From contig CANBSH010000018.1 in assembly GCA_947372105.1 (NCBI GenBank), positions 1-43,162 on the forward strand: a stretch of DNA of 43,162 bases, in the 5' to 3' direction. The notes beneath the pieces are model-generated. The model was given only the letters and a program-made list of their open reading frames with translations, did not search any database and was not told the origin of the DNA. The translations under genes were made by a program, and so were the position numbers. This stretch comes from Chitinophagaceae bacterium (GTDB lineage: Bacteria > Bacteroidota > Bacteroidia > Chitinophagales > Chitinophagaceae). Below, in pieces: positions 40,731 through 43,162 of the stretch; the first letter of the stretch is position 1, and each line of letters starts with the position of its first letter.

Positions 40731-41585
40731 TTAAGAAGCTACTTCCTCCGGAACCAATCGAATTCCGGTTTCTTCTATAGTGATTTTTTTAGCTTTAAAC
40801 AACATGCCCACATTCATTTTAAACGCTTTTTTACTCATTCCAAAGAATGCGTAAATTTCATCAGGATTAGATTTATCATGATAAGGTAAAAAATTGGCAT
40901 GACTTTTAAGCAGTTTTATAATAGTAGATTTATCATCATCCATTTTTTCTACCCCTTGTTTTCCAATGCCAATATCTAACTTATTATCTTCTCTAATTTT
41001 TTTTACATATGCTTCCTCTAAAAATTGCCCAATATGCAAATGCGTGAACACTTCATTTTTATAGACTAAACCTTGATGCAATTGATTCACAATAACAACA
41101 TATCCAATTTCTGATTCACGATACACTTGTACTTTTACTTTTTCACCTTCTTTAATGGTTAGTACCTCATTGCTAAGTTGATTGTCAATTTTTTCAGTGG
41201 CAGCTACTCTTCCAGTTTGTTTGTCAATATAAAGTTTAACTAAATATTTACCACCCAAACGCATACTAGATAATTGCTGAGAAACGGGCACAAATAAATC
41301 TTTCATTAAGCCCCAATCCATAAAAGCGCCTTGGCGTGTTACGTCAACTACTTTTAATGCAGCTATTTCACCCACCACAGCAAAAGGTTCCTGTGTGGTA
41401 GCTACTAATCGATTATCAGAATCATGATATACAAATACACTAATAGTATCTCCCACTTGCAATCCAGCAGGCACAAAACGCTTAGGTAATAATATACCTT
41501 CTTCGCCATCGTCCATATAAAAGCCAAAGTCAACTTTTCTGTCTACTCTTAATAAATTAAATTGACCCACATTAACCGTTGACAT
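40731..41585 (-). CDS. S1-domain RNA-binding protein, CvfB family
   Basis: 284 residues, the standard CvfB length. Three S1-type beta barrels are recognisable: FNLLRVDRKVDFGFYMDDGE then EGILLPKR; VVDVTRQGAFMDWGLMKDLF; and IGYVVIVNQLHQGLVYKNEV. The C-terminal winged-helix part follows (STIIKLLKSHANFLPYHDKS, FGMSKKAFKMNVGMLFKA). CvfB proteins bind RNA and influence virulence gene expression in Staphylococcus. In this phylum the role is unknown but probably general. It sits 11 bases after the topoisomerase gene and 17 bases before the thiolase gene, so all three may be one transcript. Confidence 0.93.
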   Translation of the reverse strand: MSTVNVGQFNLLRVDRKVDFGFYMDDGEEGILLPKRFVPAGLQVGDTISVFVYHDSDNRLVATTQEPFAVVGEIAALKVVDVTRQGAFMDWGLMKDLFVPVSQQLSSMRLGGKYLVKLYIDKQTGRVAATEKIDNQLSNEVLTIKEGEKVKVQVYRESEIGYVVIVNQLHQGLVYKNEVFTHLHIGQFLEEAYVKKIREDNKLDIGIGKQGVEKMDDDKSTIIKLLKSHANFLPYHDKSNPDEIYAFFGMSKKAFKMNVGMLFKAKKITIEETGIRLVPEEVAS

Positions 41586-41596
41586 ATGCTCTTAAT

Positions 41597-43162
41597 TTAA
41601 AATAATTCTGGTTGTTGATCCTCTGGTTTTGTACTCACTTTCTTTTCCCATTCCATCTCCACAGATTTACTAAAATCAACCAATTTAGTGCCTATGGCTT
41701 TCCATCCCATAATATCGACCATCTTACTCACTTTGAATTTAGCCTTTCTTACCTGAGCGCCTCTTCCAGTTTGAACCACTAAGATAGGCTCTTCAGCTGT
41801 AGAAATGGTTTCTAAATAATTACCCTCCCCTTCTTTAATGAATAAAAATGGCGTACGTAAAGTAGAAGTCTCAATTTTGAAACGCTTGATATTGTATTGT
41901 AACTTTTCTTTATCTAAATAGACCGCCGTGATAATCTTATCTGGATTGAATTTTTCAATAAAAATAACCTTCTCGGGATCAAATCTTTGTGTAGGTTCGG
42001 TATCGGTTACTTCATAATTGCCATCATTGGTAATCACCAATACTTTTTCGTCTTCAAATGTGCCTAAATAAATTCCTTTTTCTTCGGTATTAAATCTTCC
42101 AAACTTATCATCAAACCAAAGCTTGCGTCCTAATAAAGTACTCTTCCCTGCTTCTTTTAACTTCACCGTTTTAATAGGATACTTAGTGACTTGATTTCCT
42201 ACACTACTTCTTCCTTTAACTTCCAATTCTTCAAAATAAAATTCAAGTTCTTTAATACGTGCCGAACAATTAGGACTTAATATAATTTTAACCGACTCTG
42301 CTTCTCCATTGGGATTGACCGTAAAATAATGCACTTTAGATTTTTCAACCGATTTCGCCAAAGGATACTCTTTGTCTCTAGTCACCCCAGTAACATTGAA
42401 ACGTTTTGCATAGCTAATACTAGAAGTACCATCTACATAAATCATATTGTAGGTAGTTCGCTCATCATTTTTTTGAAACACCGCTGCATGAATGATATCC
42501 TTTCCAATAAATGTCTTATCAGAAACTTTAATCACTTTCATGATTCCCGATTTCGTGAAAGCTATGATATCATCATAATCGGTACAATCACATAAAAATT
42601 CATCTTTTTTCAAACTAGTGCCAATAAATCCTTCTGCATAATTGACATACAATTTAGTATTTGCAATGGCTACTTGCTTCACTTGGATGGTGTCAAACTC
42701 TTTAATCTCGGTTTTACGCTCTTTGCCCTTACCATACTTTTTCAAAAGAGTTTCATAATAATTCACTGCATAGTCTGTCAAATTAGCTAAATCATGTTTT
42801 ACCTGCTTAATATCATCTTCGATAGATTTAATTTGAGCATTTAATTCATCTATATCTAATTTGTAAATACGACGAACTGGCTTATCGGTTAATTTTTGTA
42901 AATCAGTTCTTTCAATAGGTTTTTTAAACTTCTTTTTAAAAGTGACAAATGCATCATCAATAGCATCAATTACTTTTTCCCAAGTCGCATGCTTTTTCTC
43001 TAATTCTTTATAAATTTTTTCTTCAAAGAATATTTTTTCTAAGCTTGTGAAATGCCATTTATCTTCTAATTCTTTTAATAAAATTTGAAGTTCAGATTGC
43101 AACAAACCTTTCGTATGATCTACTGAATGTCTTAATAAATCAGAAGCCCCAATAAATTGTGG
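41597..43162 (-). CDS. DNA gyrase/topoisomerase IV subunit A, N-terminus beyond the window edge
   Basis: The frame is open from base 43162 to the stop at 41597 (521 residues), so the N-terminal part with the catalytic Tyr lies outside. A TTG at 43105 is only an internal codon: the residues upstream (GASDLLRHSVDHTKG) are in frame and continue into the protein. The visible part has the coiled-coil helices (LQILLKELEDKWHFTSLEKI, KSIEDDIKQVKHDL) and then a beta-pinwheel C-terminal domain of repeated blades. The blades (YVNYAEGFIGTSLKKDEFLC, IIAFTKSGIMKVIKVSDKTF) contain the GyrA-like repeats that wrap DNA. Without the N-terminus, ParC and GyrA cannot be separated with confidence; ParC is favoured by the divergent pinwheel. 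Confidence 0.9.
   Translation of the reverse strand, partial: PQFIGASDLLRHSVDHTKGLLQSELQILLKELEDKWHFTSLEKIFFEEKIYKELEKKHATWEKVIDAIDDAFVTFKKKFKKPIERTDLQKLTDKPVRRIYKLDIDELNAQIKSIEDDIKQVKHDLANLTDYAVNYYETLLKKYGKGKERKTEIKEFDTIQVKQVAIANTKLYVNYAEGFIGTSLKKDEFLCDCTDYDDIIAFTKSGIMKVIKVSDKTFIGKDIIHAAVFQKNDERTTYNMIYVDGTSSISYAKRFNVTGVTRDKEYPLAKSVEKSKVHYFTVNPNGEAESVKIILSPNCSARIKELEFYFEELEVKGRSSVGNQVTKYPIKTVKLKEAGKSTLLGRKLWFDDKFGRFNTEEKGIYLGTFEDEKVLVITNDGNYEVTDTEPTQRFDPEKVIFIEKFNPDKIITAVYLDKEKLQYNIKRFKIETSTLRTPFLFIKEGEGNYLETISTAEEPILVVQTGRGAQVRKAKFKVSKMVDIMGWKAIGTKLVDFSKSVEMEWEKKVSTKPEDQQPELF

Overview
The window looks like chromosomal DNA of a Bacteroidota bacterium, most likely a Chitinophagaceae-type organism (family placement is a guess). 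The DNA is AT-rich. Promoter -7 boxes of the form TAnnTTTG, typical of this phylum, stand close upstream of many genes, and purine-rich Shine-Dalgarno sites are mostly absent. The gene families also fit: alternative GlmU, DUF4199, a fused SpmA-SpmB, a YtxJ-type bacillithiol-linked protein, TonB-dependent receptors with a carboxypeptidase-regulatory-like domain, and a bacterial CCDC81-like HU protein. No phage, insertion sequence, CRISPR array or obvious genomic island is visible.

Layout. 1-2868: edge-truncated NrnA-type DHH phosphoesterase (-), ndk (+), shared bidirectional terminator, DEAD-box helicase (-). 2869-3661: the only long stretch without a protein gene. It holds a tRNA-Pro(GGG) on the minus strand, a 134-bp perfect direct duplication with palindromic RNA-like structure on the tRNA's 3' side, and three 43-bp tandem repeats built from pieces of the tRNA on its 5' side. 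3662-9624: a compact plus-strand run of a dihydroorotase-like protein lacking most metal ligands, DUF4199, GT2, GT4, GmhA, GmhB and a secreted protein, pointing to surface glycan and heptose synthesis. 9621-13447: lepA, tpiA and alternative glmU (-). 13551-18220: pruA, pdhA plus a membrane TPR protein, a LutA-like Fe-S protein and an EVE protein (+). 18300-21660: SpmA-SpmB fusion (-), ychF (+), glutaminyl cyclase lipoprotein (+). 21653-28003: a tight four-gene minus-strand operon (1,000-residue TPR protein, outer-membrane barrel, small HU-like membrane protein, methyltransferase). 28122-31335: thioesterase, cinA, 2-oxoacid dehydrogenase E2 (+). 31336-36579: divergent S9 peptidase (-) and TonB receptor (+). 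36613-43162: EamA transporter, DPM1-like GT2, DnaQ-type exonuclease (-), YtxJ (+), thiolase, CvfB-like S1 protein and edge-truncated topoisomerase IV/gyrase subunit A (-).

Most of the window is housekeeping metabolism. The parts that deserve attention are the tRNA-Pro locus with its tRNA-derived repeats, the apparently non-catalytic dihydroorotase heading a glycan operon, the TPR/barrel/HU-like/methyltransferase operon, and a dyad that spans both promoter boxes of pdhA. No new defence or mobile system could be identified. Function calls rest on recognised motifs and recalled families; no database search was possible.
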